Shown: positions 12,577-24,300 of the stretch, one piece after another
Numbering within the stretch: position 1 is the first letter of the stretch
Layout: each line of letters begins with the position of its first letter
Source of the DNA: Rhodosorus marinus
Lineage: Eukaryota > Rhodophyta > Stylonematophyceae > Stylonematales > Stylonemataceae
DNA: 64,000 nt
Direction: 5' to 3'
Assembly: GCA_029953675.1 (NCBI GenBank)
Contig: JAMWBK010000006.1
Span: forward strand, 1,240,001 to 1,304,000
Notes under the pieces: model-generated
Databases searched by the model: none
Seen by the model: only the letters and a program-made list of their open reading frames with translations
Told to the model about the DNA's origin: nothing
Translations under genes and position numbers: made by a program

Positions 12577-13153
12577 TTACGAATATATAGGACAACTACT
12601 GAAGGGATGTGCGCTTCTTGGCTGTTGGATATACCGAGCGCACACACCCCCCAAAACAACTTATGTAACAATGACGACGCATAGCAATGGCTCGTTTTGC
12701 ACATAGAAACTAGCGGATAGAGAACTGGCGGATAGAGCAGATGTATTTTTTTATTCTGCAAATAAATCGAGGCAAATTGCCTCTGTATTCAATTATTCTA
12801 CAAACTTCTCGCTCCCAACTCCTATCGCCCAGTATCACGGAGCTTTTGTGGACTCTTCGTTGCCTTCTTCTTGTAGACTTCTCGCCATTGTGTAGCCCTT
12901 TGGACTACCACGTAGTAAAAAAACGACAGCGCTTACCGCCTTCATGGCTTTGGTCGGGGAAAAATTATATGATTCGAAGAGGCCTCTAGACGGCACAATA
13001 CTTGGCATTTTAATGCAAACCCATATCCAGCTAACAAGACTAGGTAAACATATCCGCGGCCGCCTACCGGTCCAAAAACGTGAGATTTCTGGAAGCCCGC
13101 AGCGACGAGGCTAAGGAACTCATTTCCCGCCAAGTGAACGCATCGGCGGCTGT
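12577..13153. other. intergenic region between convergent genes
   Basis: This short spacer separates the 3' end of lipase copy B from the 3' end of the minus-strand ABC transporter, so it must hold both transcript ends. An AATAAA-like string (AAATAAATCG near 12,760) could serve as the lipase polyadenylation signal. No gene is seen. Confidence 0.5.
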
Positions 13154-16100
13154 CTACCTGTTCAAAAATTTGAGATATCTGAAAGCCAGCAGCCCCACGG
13201 TCCTAGCGAACAAGGTGAAGCCAACAAGTGCGCCAACGGAAACCCACATGTTGTAGTCTGGGACGGTGAAACCCGCCAGAACCTGATTTCCGTTGGTTAT
13301 GGGACAGAACAGGCACTCCCCGGAAACGCTGGAGTCGAAGTATGTTCCTATGATCATTGGCAGACGACAACAAGTCGGAACAGTTAGCAACTTCTTCACG
13401 GCTTCGGTGCCTTCCGGTCCTCGTTTTGGGCTTTTTGGATTCCTTGCCTCCCGGGATTTCCGTGCAGGAGCTGTACTCTGATGGAAGCGTGAAACTCTGG
13501 AGCTCGCCCTCTTCGCATCGGAATGGTAGGTCTGTGAGGACATCTTTCAACACACCGCTGAGGTAGTAAGCCGAAGGATTCATCCAGTAAATCCAGATGT
13601 AATAACCAGGTATTGAGGCCCTCGGAATCAGGAAACCGCTCAACAGCGACAGAACTGACATCGCCAAGGGCGTAATTAGCAGACCGATGTCGACACTCGG
13701 AGAGAGTGATCCAAACATTGCACCAGTTGCAAACGCCCAGCTGCCGTAGATCAGCGAGAGAAGCAAGAAGAACGGATACCCGGAACCTGTTGAAGGAAAG
13801 CAATTGACGAGGTAGCGATTGGTTTTAGCCTTAGTCCGCGTCATCTTCCAAAACTCTGTCGAAGAAAACCGTACTTCGAAAGCCGACCATAAAGTAGAAG
13901 ATCGTAGAGAAGAGAATCTGACTTGTGAAGTTAAATGGCTGGTCGGCGAGGAGTAGAGGGAAGTAGTACGTGGATGCGGCGTAGGTTTTAGATGCGACTT
14001 CTCGGTAGTAAACAACACGCTCCCTAATAACATTAGGCACCGCCGCATTGAGGGATACATCCGCCGTAAGTCCTCCCATAAATGCTGCGCTCACGAGAAC
14101 CTGGGCGCCGGTCTGCGTATCGCTCACTTGAAGGAACGACAGACCGAGTAGCAGCGCTTGTACGACAGTAGAAAAAATTCTCGCAAAATTGAACTCGGGG
14201 GTGCGCCAGTAGCTGATCAGGAACCGTTTCCCATTCTCGAAAGCTTGAGTCCAGAAGCCCCTGGCATACTCGGAACTGTACGTGATCTCTTTAAGACCAG
14301 AGGGGAGTAATGCAGGATGCTCGTCCTTCGTATCGCCTGCCGGCACCAATGCATCTAACACCGCTGCCCTCTCATTGGATTGGTTCCAGACTTCATGCCA
14401 GTCCGTCTCATCTCCCTAATCAAACACCCGCGCAGAGAAAACGGGTGTGAATAGCGGCTCGGATATCGTACCAGGTGGGAACAAGGTATGGTCTCAGCAT
14501 AGATCCATACCTCTTTGAGCTTTGACACTCCAGCGCCAATCTGTTCCAGCATATAGTCGGCTGGATTCGAACCTGGCTTTATCGGGCTAGCACCATTGCC
14601 CTCAAAGTACGCTGTCAATTTGCTGGCTTTATCTCCAAGTTCGCCAAAGTAGACAGTTTTCCCTCCACGATGCAGCAGGAGAAGACTGTCAAAAGCTAGG
14701 AATACCTCCTTGGCGGGTTGATGAATTGTACAAAGCACTGCACATCCAGTATTGGCGACTCTGCGGAGAGCGCTGATTACCTATACGAACGGGCTCGAAA
14801 ACACCGTGTTAAGTCCATTGTCGGGTACCCCAATTCTGGCTTGAAGTGGGATGCATACCCTGAGTGCAGCACGAGAGTCCAGTCCCGATGTTGGTTCGTC
14901 TAGGAAGAGCACAGACGGTTGTGTGACGAGTTCGACCGCGATTGTGAGTCGCTTTCTTTGGTCGCTTGATAGGCCGACTTTTCCTCCTACTTCTCCGACG
15001 AGGTCGTTCTGAACCTCCCTTAACTCGAGCAGGTCTATAGTGTTCTCTAAAAGCTCGTTCCGCTGCTCCTCATCAAACTCATTGCCTATTCGGAGCCTTG
15101 CCGAGAACTTGATTGCCTCTCGGACCGTCGTCTTGCTCACGTGAATATCCATTTGCTCGACATACCTGAATAGTCAGCAGCGACAAGCAGAAACATGTTA
15201 GACGGACAGTTTTCATCCGGTGGCGCAGGTCCCGGGTTGCGCCAGCTTACCCAGACATTCGAGCAAAAGACATGTCCTGGGCAAAGCCATTCACAAGAAT
15301 CTCTCCACTAATATCGCCTTTCGTCTTCCTCCGCGCGAGGACGTCCATGAGTGTCGTCTTTCCAGCGCCAGAGGAACCCATCAACGCGCACAACTTCCCT
15401 GGGATAGCATACCCCGAAACGTCACGAAGCAGCTGCTTCTTCTCGCCCTTGTAATCCACAAAGTAGTTGATCCCGTTCCACGTAAGCCACGCTTCTTGGA
15501 AACTGCGCTGCTCTGTCAAGCTTTCTTCCGCATTATCGGCAATCGCGTCCACCTCAACAGTCGCAGTCTTGTTCACGTCCTTGAGCTTCACGATTGTCTT
15601 CTTACGCCATCGATATTTCTGCCTATTCGCGAACAGAACGATGCCAATCAAGTAGAGAAAAGTCACGCCCCAAATGTAGATCAAAGCATATCCAGTCCAA
15701 TTCCTATTGCAGGGCAAGCCGGCCATATGAGGAAGGAGATATGGGTCAGCAAGGATTAGTACAGATTCACGCCCACCCTTCCGAACAAGGTGCTCTCCTC
15801 TAGCAGTGTCGACCCACTTGCCGAAATCCCAAATGAGGAGATGAATCCTCGTCCTTCTACTGAAAAGGAGCTTCTCGAGGGCGACCGTGAGGAGACTTTG
15901 TATAGAAGCATTGGCTCTTGAAAGTTAAACCCTACACTCCAGGTGGGAACTGATAGTTGTTCTCGATATAACTTTCTCCGCTTTCGACTGGACAGCGTCG
16001 GTCCTCGAGCGGAATATTCGAGTTCCCTGCGGGAAGAAGTTCATCCTCTGCGCAGGTAAACTCCAGACCGACGAACTCGTTATAGGCGAGCCCTCGGAAG

Positions 16101-18376
16101 CAGTACTGGAGAGGGGATATCCAGTAGATCCAAACGAAGTAGGGCCGAACCCGAGCAAGCGGGATCAAAAAGCCGCTGTAGACCGTGAACGCGATTACGA
16201 TGAAGTTGACGATGTTCAGCGCTCCTTGATCGGTGCTGAATAACGTGGATACCAGCCGCCCAATCAGGTCTAAGTTCGTCACGAGGGTGAGCATCATAAA
16301 GTAGAAGTACGCGAACCGCAGTCCACTACAGTCGAAGAAGAAATCACAGCGTAATCAGAATAACGGGTCCGGTTTTCACTCTCCGTCACTCGGGCATACT
16401 TTCAGAGGGAAGGACGAACGTACCTGTCTGCTAAATTTAACCCGACCATGAAGTAGACAATCGTTGAGAAGATGAACACTACCGGAAGGTTCAGGCTCCA
16501 TGCATCCACGATTCCAGCGAAATGGAAAGGTAGGGACTGGTAGTACCTCGCCTCCTTCTGCTTGAGGTATATCGGCAGGGAATAGAATGATTTGGCAACA
16601 ACAGTCGCAGTCGCTAGGGCGTTCGAAATAAAGCTCTGGGCGTGAGGACGACGTGTCGTAGGAACAGACTTGTGCAGAGCCACTTACAAATTGAATAGTA
16701 CACGGCCGCGAGGAAGAGTACACTTGCTCGAACAAAAGCTCCCGTAGCGTTGAGAGGGACTTGCAGGAACAGGGTTCCTACAATCAACGCGAGGATGACC
16801 TGAATGGTAACGGTGATGATGACTGTGGTTCGTTCCCAGGTCATCCTCGAAAACCTTTTCAGGAGCGTGACAAACTGTGCGCGTGAGTTCTGCAAGGAAT
16901 CGCGCCGCAGGACTTCCTTCATGCTTTCATCCAGGTCAACAATTTTCCCTGCACGGCCGCAGACGCCTTCTTCAAGCCGAGCTTCGATGTCTGCATAGAT
17001 TTCCGAGCTCTCATACTTCTCCACAAACTCGTCAACACTCTTCGGGATGTCGTTGATCCGTGCCGGATTAGCAACCGACTGGCTCATTCCTGGATCCGAC
17101 ACTGAGAGAATGAAGTCCGCAATAGATCTCGAAGCAGGTCTTTGAAATCCCAAGCTTTCAAAATAGCCTTCAATTTTCTCTGTCGGACCGAAGTAGATGC
17201 TCTTTCCTTGGTCCAGAAGGAGCACCTTAAACGTACGAATACACAATCCATTCGATCAGAGGGCGGCCATTTGCAAACAGTGCTAGCGGTCTGATCGTGA
17301 CGAAGAACTTGTTCTCTTACTTTGTCAAAGAGCTCAAAGGCGTCGTTTCCAAGCTGTTGCAGCGAAACGAACACGATTGCGTTGTACTGATGAGCGAAGT
17401 CTTGGATAGATCTGCATATGTCCAAAGTCGTCGCCGCGTCGAGCCCTTTGGATATGTTGTCCATGAAGAAAACCGAGCCCAGTGTACCACATATTGCTTC
17501 TGCAATGGTAACCCGCTTCCGTTCTCCTCCGGAAACACCTCGGAGAGACGCATCACCTACGGGGGTATCCAGAGTGTGCCCGATACCAAGAGCACGAGCG
17601 ACGACCTCTACCCGGTGCTGTCTTATCACCTCCGCGTAAGGAAGAAAGTCCGGAATTCCACACGAAGCTGCAAAAGCCAACGTCTGTCGTACCGTTAGCA
17701 TTGGATAATGCTGATCTTCCTGCTTAACTGCCTGAAGAGAGTGCTTGTAAAGCTGCATAATCTCTTTATCCCAGATGTTCTCTCCGTTGTACAGCACCTC
17801 CCCGTGAACGTCCTTGAAGAGTTCTGTCTTTCCTGAAACCAGGTTCATGAAAGAACTCGCGCCGCCTCCAGGCGGAGCCTGAATTAGGACAATCTCCCCT
17901 CCTTCAACGTAGCCGGACATGTTGCTGACCACCCGGTGCCAGTCCTCAGGTCTTTCCGTGCACGAGGCACGTCTAGCGGTGCTCATAACTGGCCGTTGAA
18001 AACTTGTCCAGACCGTATCGAACCCTGTAACCTCTTCAAGGGGGACCTCAGCAGATACCTGAGACTTTTCAATGTAATCAGCATATGGCAACACAAAGAA
18101 GGAGCTTAGAGAAAAACTTGGATCCCAGCTTACGTTTTTCCAAGAAATACTCAATCCACCGGGAGCTAAACCGATGAAATCATCGAAGATCCTGTCCTCC
18201 ATCTCCTGCCGCGCCTTCATATCGAAGGAGCCGCTCCATGGGTCCATCCTGGCGTCGTCATACCACCTTCCATACTTGGTCTCAATTTCCTCCTTGAAGC
18301 TATACAATTCGCGGTCCTTCTCAAGGCCGAGAAGGCTCCGGAACTTGTAATAGGCATTATGCAAAACGCCGTCCAT
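13154..18376 (-). CDS. full-size ABCG/PDR-type ABC transporter with degenerate first NBD
   Basis: Predicted plasma-membrane efflux pump of the pleiotropic drug resistance type, order NBD1-TMD1-NBD2-TMD2. Exons in transcription order: 18376-17321, 17225-16688, 16613-16424, 16325-15936, 15703-15251, 15165-14859, 14780-14511, 14415-13875, 13786-13448 and 13410-13154, about 1,446 residues; an upstream in-frame ATG at 18,487 would add 37. NBD1 has APPGGGAS where Walker A should carry Lys (Ala173), an intact VSGGERKR signature and a Walker B FFMDN with Asn307 in place of the catalytic Glu. NBD2 has an intact Walker A (GSSGAGKTT), Walker B LFLDEPTSG and H-loop TIHQP, but its signature position reads LSSDQRKR. 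So one composite ATP site looks inactive, as in fungal Pdr5/Cdr1. TMD2 carries a Cys-rich extracellular loop near its end (ECLFC). The 16,614-16,687 intron has competing acceptors. The last intron (13,411-13,447) would be only 37 nt with a GC donor and is tentative. Confidence 0.9.
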
Positions 18377-19356
18377 CCCTTGAACAAAAGACACAGAAGC
18401 AGATTCAATGGGGAGAGAAAGCCGCAGTAAAGCTTCACTGGTTTGAACAAAAGCACTGTCATATTGATGCAGACAAACAAAATTCAATCTTTCTCCACTT
18501 CAGAGAAACAAGCCAGATCACGTCGCCACATATATACAAAACTCCCAAGAGGAGAGCGCGCAAGCCAAACTTCTATGAGCTCACCTTTCCGCAGAACTAC
18601 CACACCAAAGCTCGCTCGTCGTCGCCCTTTCTCTTCGATCGAAGTTGGGTACCACCCACCTGAAGAACTAAACCCACCGCCTGGAGGAGTAACCCTCTTT
18701 CATCCTGATCGAACAGGTGAATCACCTCATCTTTTTTTGCGGAAACCTCTGCGGCAGATGGTATCCTGCGGTCTTGTTCCATTCCACTGCCTGGGTAGGA
18801 CGGGGGAGCTTACAAATACAATTTTCCGGAAAAAGACAACGATCAGGAATTGGGGAAACTCTCGATCCACGACGAAACCAAAACAGAAGGTCAAGCTGTA
18901 AAATTGTTCGCTATTTCCTCATCAATCTCCCCGATCGGTGGTTGTCCACTAGTATTTCTTCTTGAGGGGGGAACAGCCAAAAAAAGGGCTTGTGGTTGTG
19001 AAGCCCTGTTTGGGGTAACGCAATAACCGAGATGGAAATGAAAATGAACATGGTCATTCCGGTGATTCGTCATGTGCCATGCCTCCGACTCCCCCACATG
19101 CTAACAACACTAGTATATATCATAACTTACTTAAATGGTTAGGTGATCAGACTCACTCACGTCCCCACAACCCGCAAACCCTTCTGACTCCTCCTATTGG
19201 GAATATACCATTGGACATTTGTATTTGCTATTGCCAAGGGGGAGTGGGCTCCTCCAATTTTAGGTCGTACTCTGTTGAGAATTTTATACTTTTTACCCTT
19301 TTTTTTACAATGTATCCAACTGACCCTAGTTGCGTCCGGAAAAACTTTGTCGGACC
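18377..19356. other. intergenic, upstream of the ABC transporter
   Basis: This contains the presumed promoter of the minus-strand transporter. No TATA-like or other element is called. The open frame 18,443-18,901 (plus) has no recognisable motif and overlaps the alternative N-terminus of the transporter, so it is not annotated. Confidence 0.5.
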
Positions 19357-19622
19357 TGAATAAAAAAAGAAAAACGAACCTTCGTCCAATAAATGGTCCG
19401 ATAACGACCGATTGTGTCCGATATTTTTCAATGATTTTTTTTTCATGTTTTTCCGTACGATGGTGGTCGTCGTATTGGCCGACTCACTCGACCGAGGTTT
19501 GGACCTTGCATCAACACGCAAGGGTTTTGACTATTAGTTTGGACCTTGCATCAACACGCAAGGGTTTTGACTACCTTTTTCTGTGGTTGGGTCCACAAAG
19601 GTTGGGGGTTTTTGCTTGATCA
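19357..19622. repeat. left half of an old dispersed repeat split by an LTR element
   Basis: This segment resembles 34,741-34,955 (shared TCGTCC-ATAAATGGT, GACCGAT-GTG-CCGAT and GTTTTTGCTTG blocks). The matching right half resumes after the LTR retrotransposon at about 23,866. Inside it, a 40-bp block starting TTTGGACCTTGCATC is tandemly duplicated (about 19,497-19,575). Confidence 0.7.
19618..19622. repeat. left target-site duplication GATCA
   Basis: The five bases GATCA stand directly before the TGT that opens the 5' LTR, and are repeated directly after the 3' LTR at 23,851-23,855. A 5-bp duplication is normal for Ty3/gypsy-type integrases. Confidence 0.9.
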
Positions 19623-19836
19623 TGTCTGAACCTCCGCTGGCAGCTGTGTAATCCGTCTATGTTTTAGTGTCAGGCACCTATTTTAGTGTAAATCGTCAAT
19701 GTTTTAGTATCCACTGGTTTCTACTTTACTATCAGGTATTTTAGTTTACAGTAACCATGACTATATAAGGCCTAGCTTTGCTAGATCTTGAGACCTAGAA
19801 TTGAGTAAAGACAAGTGGGTTCGAAGAGTTCTAACA
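19623..19836 (+). repeat. 5' LTR
   Basis: A 214-bp LTR beginning TGT and ending ACA, the usual TG...CA ends. It contains a TATATAAGG string (about 19,763) that could be the TATA box of the element promoter. It matches 23,638-23,850 over its whole length with scattered differences. Confidence 0.92.
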
Positions 19837-19838
19837 AA

Positions 19839-19851
19839 GTGGTCTCATCGC
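19839..19851 (+). other. candidate primer-binding site
   Basis: TGGTCTCATCGCC follows the 5' LTR after a two-base gap. Primer sites begin TGG because they pair with a tRNA 3' CCA end. The tRNA cannot be named from the window. Confidence 0.45.
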
Positions 19852-19938
19852 CTACGGAAGAAAGGAAAGGCTGATTTACGAAGAGAGAGAGAGAGAGAAA
19901 CCAACTTCGAAAACAAAAAACAAAAAAGACTTTACCAG

Positions 19939-20590
19939 ATGGCGACATTCTCTGTACCCCAACCGGACCAGTACGACGGCCGGCGTGACTACGTGGGGAT
20001 AGAGAATTTTCTGGCGTCTTTGGGAGGCTACCTCGAGTTTCACGGGGTCCCCAATGCCGACCGGCAGTCGGTCCGGTACGCGGGCCTCTTTCTTAAGGAC
20101 CAGGCCCGAACCTGGTACCAGGGTCTCGCCCGAGGACCGGACGGCATCCCGGCGTCCCTGGACTCTCTGGAGGGGTTTGAGTGGCACTACGGGCCCAGTT
20201 CCAGCCGCACGAGCATATCGAGCGGGTTCGAACGAAACTCCGACGCGCCCGTCAACGGGGCCCCAGCGTTGCACGGTTCGTCGACTATCTCGACGAACTA
20301 TTCATGCAACTGGGAGAGCATATCAGCGATTCGGAGAAGTTCACCGCTTCAAAGCGGGATTGACGGATCGGGAGCGCGATTTCGTATACTACAGTCGACC
20401 TCGCACGTACGATGAAGCCAAGGAGATCGCACTGAGCTTGGCTGGTGTACAGGACTCTCCCAACGAGATGACGAAGAGAGAGCCGGATCAGTCCCGGAGT
20501 AAGCCCCCAACAGCTTCACCGCGTCGACCGCATACACGCAGTATAGGTTCACCCTCTACATCACGAGGAACCCATACACGGCGTCAGGTA
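19939..20590 (+). pseudogene. gag of the LTR element, frame-broken
   Basis: The ATG at 19,939 opens a Gag-like protein: a retrotrans_gag-type region with conserved aromatic and Leu spacing (FLASLGGYLEFHG; LFLKDQARTWYQG). The reading frame shifts near 20,175 and again near 20,340; the continuing Gag sequence is visible in the other two plus frames up to about 20,590. No CCHC zinc knuckle remains, because the downstream part is replaced by an inverted duplication. Confidence 0.8.
20343..20491 (+). repeat. gag foldback, arm 1
   Basis: About 149 bp of late gag. Its reverse complement recurs at 20,602-20,755 with few differences, 110 bp downstream, making a long inverted repeat inside the element. 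Confidence 0.88.
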
Positions 20591-20601
20591 TGAGTTCGGG
20601 G

Positions 20602-20755
20602 CTGATCCGGCTCTCTCCTCGTCATCTCGTCTCGTGGGGAGAATCCTGTTCACCAGCCAAGCTCAGTGCGATCTCCTTGGCTTCATCGTACGTGCGAGGT
20701 CGACTGTAGTATACGAAATCGCGCTCCCGACCCGTCAATCCCGCTTTGAAGCGGT
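20602..20755 (-). repeat. gag foldback, arm 2 (inverted)
   Basis: Inverted copy of 20,343-20,491. A 15-base word, GAGGTCGACTGTAGT, occurs inside this arm (about 20,697) and again just where normal polymerase sequence resumes (about 20,771). That suggests a template switch guided by microhomology during reverse transcription. The protease domain expected here is not seen. Confidence 0.85.
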
Positions 20756-20769
20756 CTAACTGCGTCCGC

Positions 20770-23609
20770 GAGGTCGACTGTAGTCTACCTGACGAAAAGA
20801 AAGAGGGATTCTGCGATACCCTCCGAAAGGAGTTCCCGGATGTATTCAAGGAGGAGCTGCCATTGCCACCGGCAGAGCGGAAACAGTACGCGCTAAAGAT
20901 CCATCTCGAGGATGGGGCGAGTCCACCATCACAGCGACCGTACCCGATGTCGTTGGTAAACCGCGACAGACTAAGAAAAGAGCTAAAAGAGCTGGAGTGT
21001 CAGGGCTTCATATCACGCAGTCAAAGCCCATTCGCTGCACCGGTCTTATACGTGGATGAGAAGGACGGGGGAAGACGCCTGTGCGTAGACTACCGCCGGC
21101 TGAACAACATCACCATAAGGGAAAGGACGACTCCGCCAAGAGTCGAGGAGCTCATGGACACGTTGAGTAACGCCCGAGTGTTCACAACGTTAGATCTCAG
21201 GTCCGGCTACTTGCAACTTCCTGTTGACCCATCATCACGGGAAAAGACTGCGTTCACGACGTGCTTTGGACAGTACCAGTGGAATGTCATACCGTTTGGG
21301 TTGCAGAATGCACCCTCGGTGTTCATTCGCTACCTGACGGATGTGTTGCATGACCTTATCAACGAATGCGTGGTGTTGTACGTCGACGATATCCGGATTT
21401 ATTCGGCGACTGAGGAGGACCACGAGAAAGGTGTCCGACGGGTACTCCGACAACTAGAGCAGCATCAACTAGTCGTCAAACATTCGAAGTGCCAGTTCGG
21501 AGTACGCCAAGTATGCTACTTAGGTCAAAGCTTGGCGGGAGGCACTCGTCGTCCCGATCCAAAGAAGGTGGAGGCCATTCAGGGTTTTGCAGGCCCCAAC
21601 AACTTTCAGGGAAGTATGGGCGTTCATGGGCTTCGCAAATTTTCTACCGCGGTTTGTCCCTCGCTTTGCACAGGTGGCTGCACCACTGCACGCACTCACC
21701 AAGAAGAATCAGCAGTGGAAGTGGCACCAGGAGGAGCAACACGCCTTCAACGAAGTAAAACGGGCCATGTCGACCACCGCAACTCTGTATACGGTCGACC
21801 CGACGCTCCCTTTCATTGTTCAAGTGGATGCAAGTGACGCGGGTGTCGGCGGTGTTCTCTTTCAAACGCGGCAAGACCAGGAGGTGCCAGTGGCGTATAT
21901 GTCGCGAGCATTCAACGCAACGGAAAAGCGCTACAGCACCTACGAGAAAGAATTGTATGCCATCGTACTGGCAGTACAACAATGGTCCGTATACCTCAAC
22001 GGACAGCAGTTCAAGGTGCGTACGGACCATAATCCGTTGCGCTTTCTGCAGACGCAGAAGACGTTGACGCGACGACAAGCGCGATATGTCAACGTGCTAT
22101 TACCCTATTCCTTCACGATCCAGTATTTACGAGATAGTCTCAACATTGCGGACGCGGTAAGCCGTGATGCACTACGGGCCATCCGCGTCACATCAGATGC
22201 AGACTGGAGTCAAGACTACCGAGCCGACGCAGAGTTCTCCAAACAGTTTCAAACCCCTGCGCAATTTGAAGGATTTCAACGGAAAAAGGGCTTACTATTT
22301 CTACATGCAAGGCTTTGTGTACCCGGCAACCGCGTCGCCGAGGTCATTGATACGCACCATAAATCAGTGACGGCGGGTCATTTTGGGGCACGGGCCACGT
22401 ATCGAATACTACGCCGACGATACTACTGGCCAAGCCCGAGCCAGGATGTGCTCGCTCGGGTACGACAGTGCGAGGTATGTGCCCGCGAGCAACCGTTGAG
22501 ACGCCACCAGGGAGAGCTTCAACCGCTCCCAATCCCAGAGAAACGGGCAGTGGATTGGACCATGGATTTCATCACCGCGTTTGCCTCGATGAACGGTTAT
22601 GATGCAATAATGGTTGTAGTCGACCGTCTCACCAAATTTGCCGTTTTCATCCCGACTACAAAAACGGTGACGGCAGAAGAGGTGGCAGGTCTTGTTGTCA
22701 CACACATCATCTCCTTGTTCGGGTTACCCTGGAGCTTCGTCACAGATAGTGATAAGCTCTTCACCGCGACTTTCTGGCGACACCTTCTGCGATTGATGGG
22801 GGCTCAACAGCTGCTCTCTACCGCGTACCACCCCGAAACGGATGGACAGACGGAACGGGTCAATCAGACCCTACAAATTATGCTGTTGTACTAGTCCAAC
22901 ATGGATGGAGTGTCTACCCCTACTTCAGCTGGCCTACAACAACCATACGTCCGCCAGTACGGGATATCACCGTATTTTCTGTTAACCGGAGGGCATCCGC
23001 GTTTGAACTTGGACGTCTCAACCCCAACCCCGGCGACTACCAGCCTTGCCGACGCGGCGACTGCTTTCGTGAAGCGACAACAACAAATTCTTGCCGACGC
23101 ACGCAAGTACGTGGCCCTGGCGCAGGAGTTATATACTGACAACGCGAATTCACGGCGTCACACGAAGGTGTTCAACATTGGTGACAAGGTTTATTTGTCC
23201 ACGCGCAACCTCCCTCTGGAAGGCCCTATGCGGTTCAACCTCGCTGGTTGGGCCCCTTTCCAATTATCGAAAAACACTCGGACGTCGCGTACAGTTACCT
23301 AATGAAATGCTGGTACACCCGACATTTCATGTTTCCTTACTGAAGAGCGCACCGCCTGGGACAACTGAAACCCGACATATTCCTGTACGAACCAATCTAC
23401 ACCAGACGCAACCTGTGTTATCGGTATTGAGCGTGCGTACTGACGATGAAGGCACCCGCCAGTTTCTATGCTACCGCGAAAATGAATCGTGGACTGATGC
23501 TGTTTGGCTCCCTGAATACGACTATCCTACGGGCACCTTATCTGGACAACGCCTACGACACTACCTCAACTACCGAAGAATGCTCGATGCTCTTCCTGCA
23601 ACGTCTTAG
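20770..23609 (+). pseudogene. pol of the LTR element (RT, RNase H, integrase), frame-broken
   Basis: The reverse transcriptase covers about 20,800-21,580, with the catalytic box YVDD at about 21,378 (followed by IRIYS rather than the common ILIYS). A frameshift near 21,585 moves the frame. RNase H covers about 21,780-22,160 (VDASD, YSTYEKELYAIV, RTDHNPL). Integrase covers about 22,280-22,890 with the HHCC-type zinc region, then Asp in WTMDFI, Asp in FVTDSD and Glu in HPETDGQTE. A stop at 22,892 and a further shift near 23,290 break the C-terminal part. Its end (HPTFHVSLLK) is the usual junction to the integrase C-terminal domain. Confidence 0.9.
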
Positions 23610-23637
23610 AGTTTGTGCCCAAACTCTGCGGGAGCAG

Positions 23638-23850
23638 TGTGAGAACCTCCGCTGACAGCTGTGTAATCCGTATGTTTTAGTGTCAGGCACCTATTTTAGT
23701 GGAAAACGTCAATGTTTTAGTATCCACGGGTTCTACTTTACTGTCAGGTATGTTTTAGTTTACAGTAACCGTGACTATATAGCGCCTAGCTTTGCTAGAT
23801 CTTGAGACCTAGAATTGAGAAAAGACAAGTTGGTTCGAAGAGTTCTAGCA
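23638..23850 (+). repeat. 3' LTR
   Basis: 213 bp matching the 5' LTR, opening TGT and closing GCA, followed by GATCA. The purine-rich stretch just before it (GCGGGAGCAG) is a weak candidate polypurine tract. Confidence 0.92.
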
Positions 23851-23855
23851 GATCA

Positions 23856-24300
23856 ACTAATGTTATGACAGCCTGTCGACTTCAGAAGTAATTTGTTAAA
23901 ACGCTTGGGGAGGTTCTCACATAATCATGATTCATTGCATGATAATGGCAGATTGTCGCTAAGAGAAGTAACCATGATTCATGATATGCGCGTGACAGCT
24001 TGTCAAGCCGAGAAATAATCATAATGCAATATTTGGAGAGGAGAGGATTGATTATGATACTAACGTTGATTGAATATCGGACGATTTATCGGACCTAATT
24101 TTGCGAAGCTTTTCAAGGAGACACCCAGTAATTTTGATACAGTTTTTAAATAGTTTTATCCATTTCGAAAATTTATCGAAACGTCCGATAAACTTTTGCG
24201 GACGGCCGGCCCAAGGCGCGGCACACTGCCATGACACTCGAAAAGCTTGTTCAGAGTAGAGAGGGTACTCAGTGGTTCTCAAAAGCGGTTCTCAAAAGCG
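23856..24300. repeat. right half of the dispersed repeat interrupted by the LTR element
   Basis: From about 23,866 (ATGACAGCCTGTCGA) to about 24,085 (GATTGAATATCG) this matches 34,956-35,175. Beyond that the two copies diverge. The repeat has several ATCATGATTCA-type palindromic words. No coding potential was seen, so its class is unknown. Confidence 0.75.

Larger units (their letters stand above)
19623..23850 (+). mobile_element. Ty3/gypsy-like LTR retrotransposon, defective
   Basis: A 4.2-kb element bounded by two similar LTRs and GATCA target duplications, with gag then reverse transcriptase, RNase H and integrase in the Ty3/gypsy order. Coding is broken by frameshifts, an internal stop at about 22,892 and an inverted duplication that has replaced the end of gag and the protease region. 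The LTRs differ at several positions, so the insertion is not brand new. It interrupts an older dispersed repeat. It cannot be autonomous as it stands. Confidence 0.93.

Noticed and set aside
14560-14580. tRNA-like B-box words (for example GGATTCGAACC) within the ABC gene and elsewhere
   Set aside because: They lie in conserved coding exons or lack a matching A-box and cloverleaf; no tRNA gene could be folded by eye.
18443-18901. 152-codon plus-strand frame upstream of the ABC transporter
   Set aside because: No recognisable motif; overlaps the transporter's possible 5' exon in antisense.
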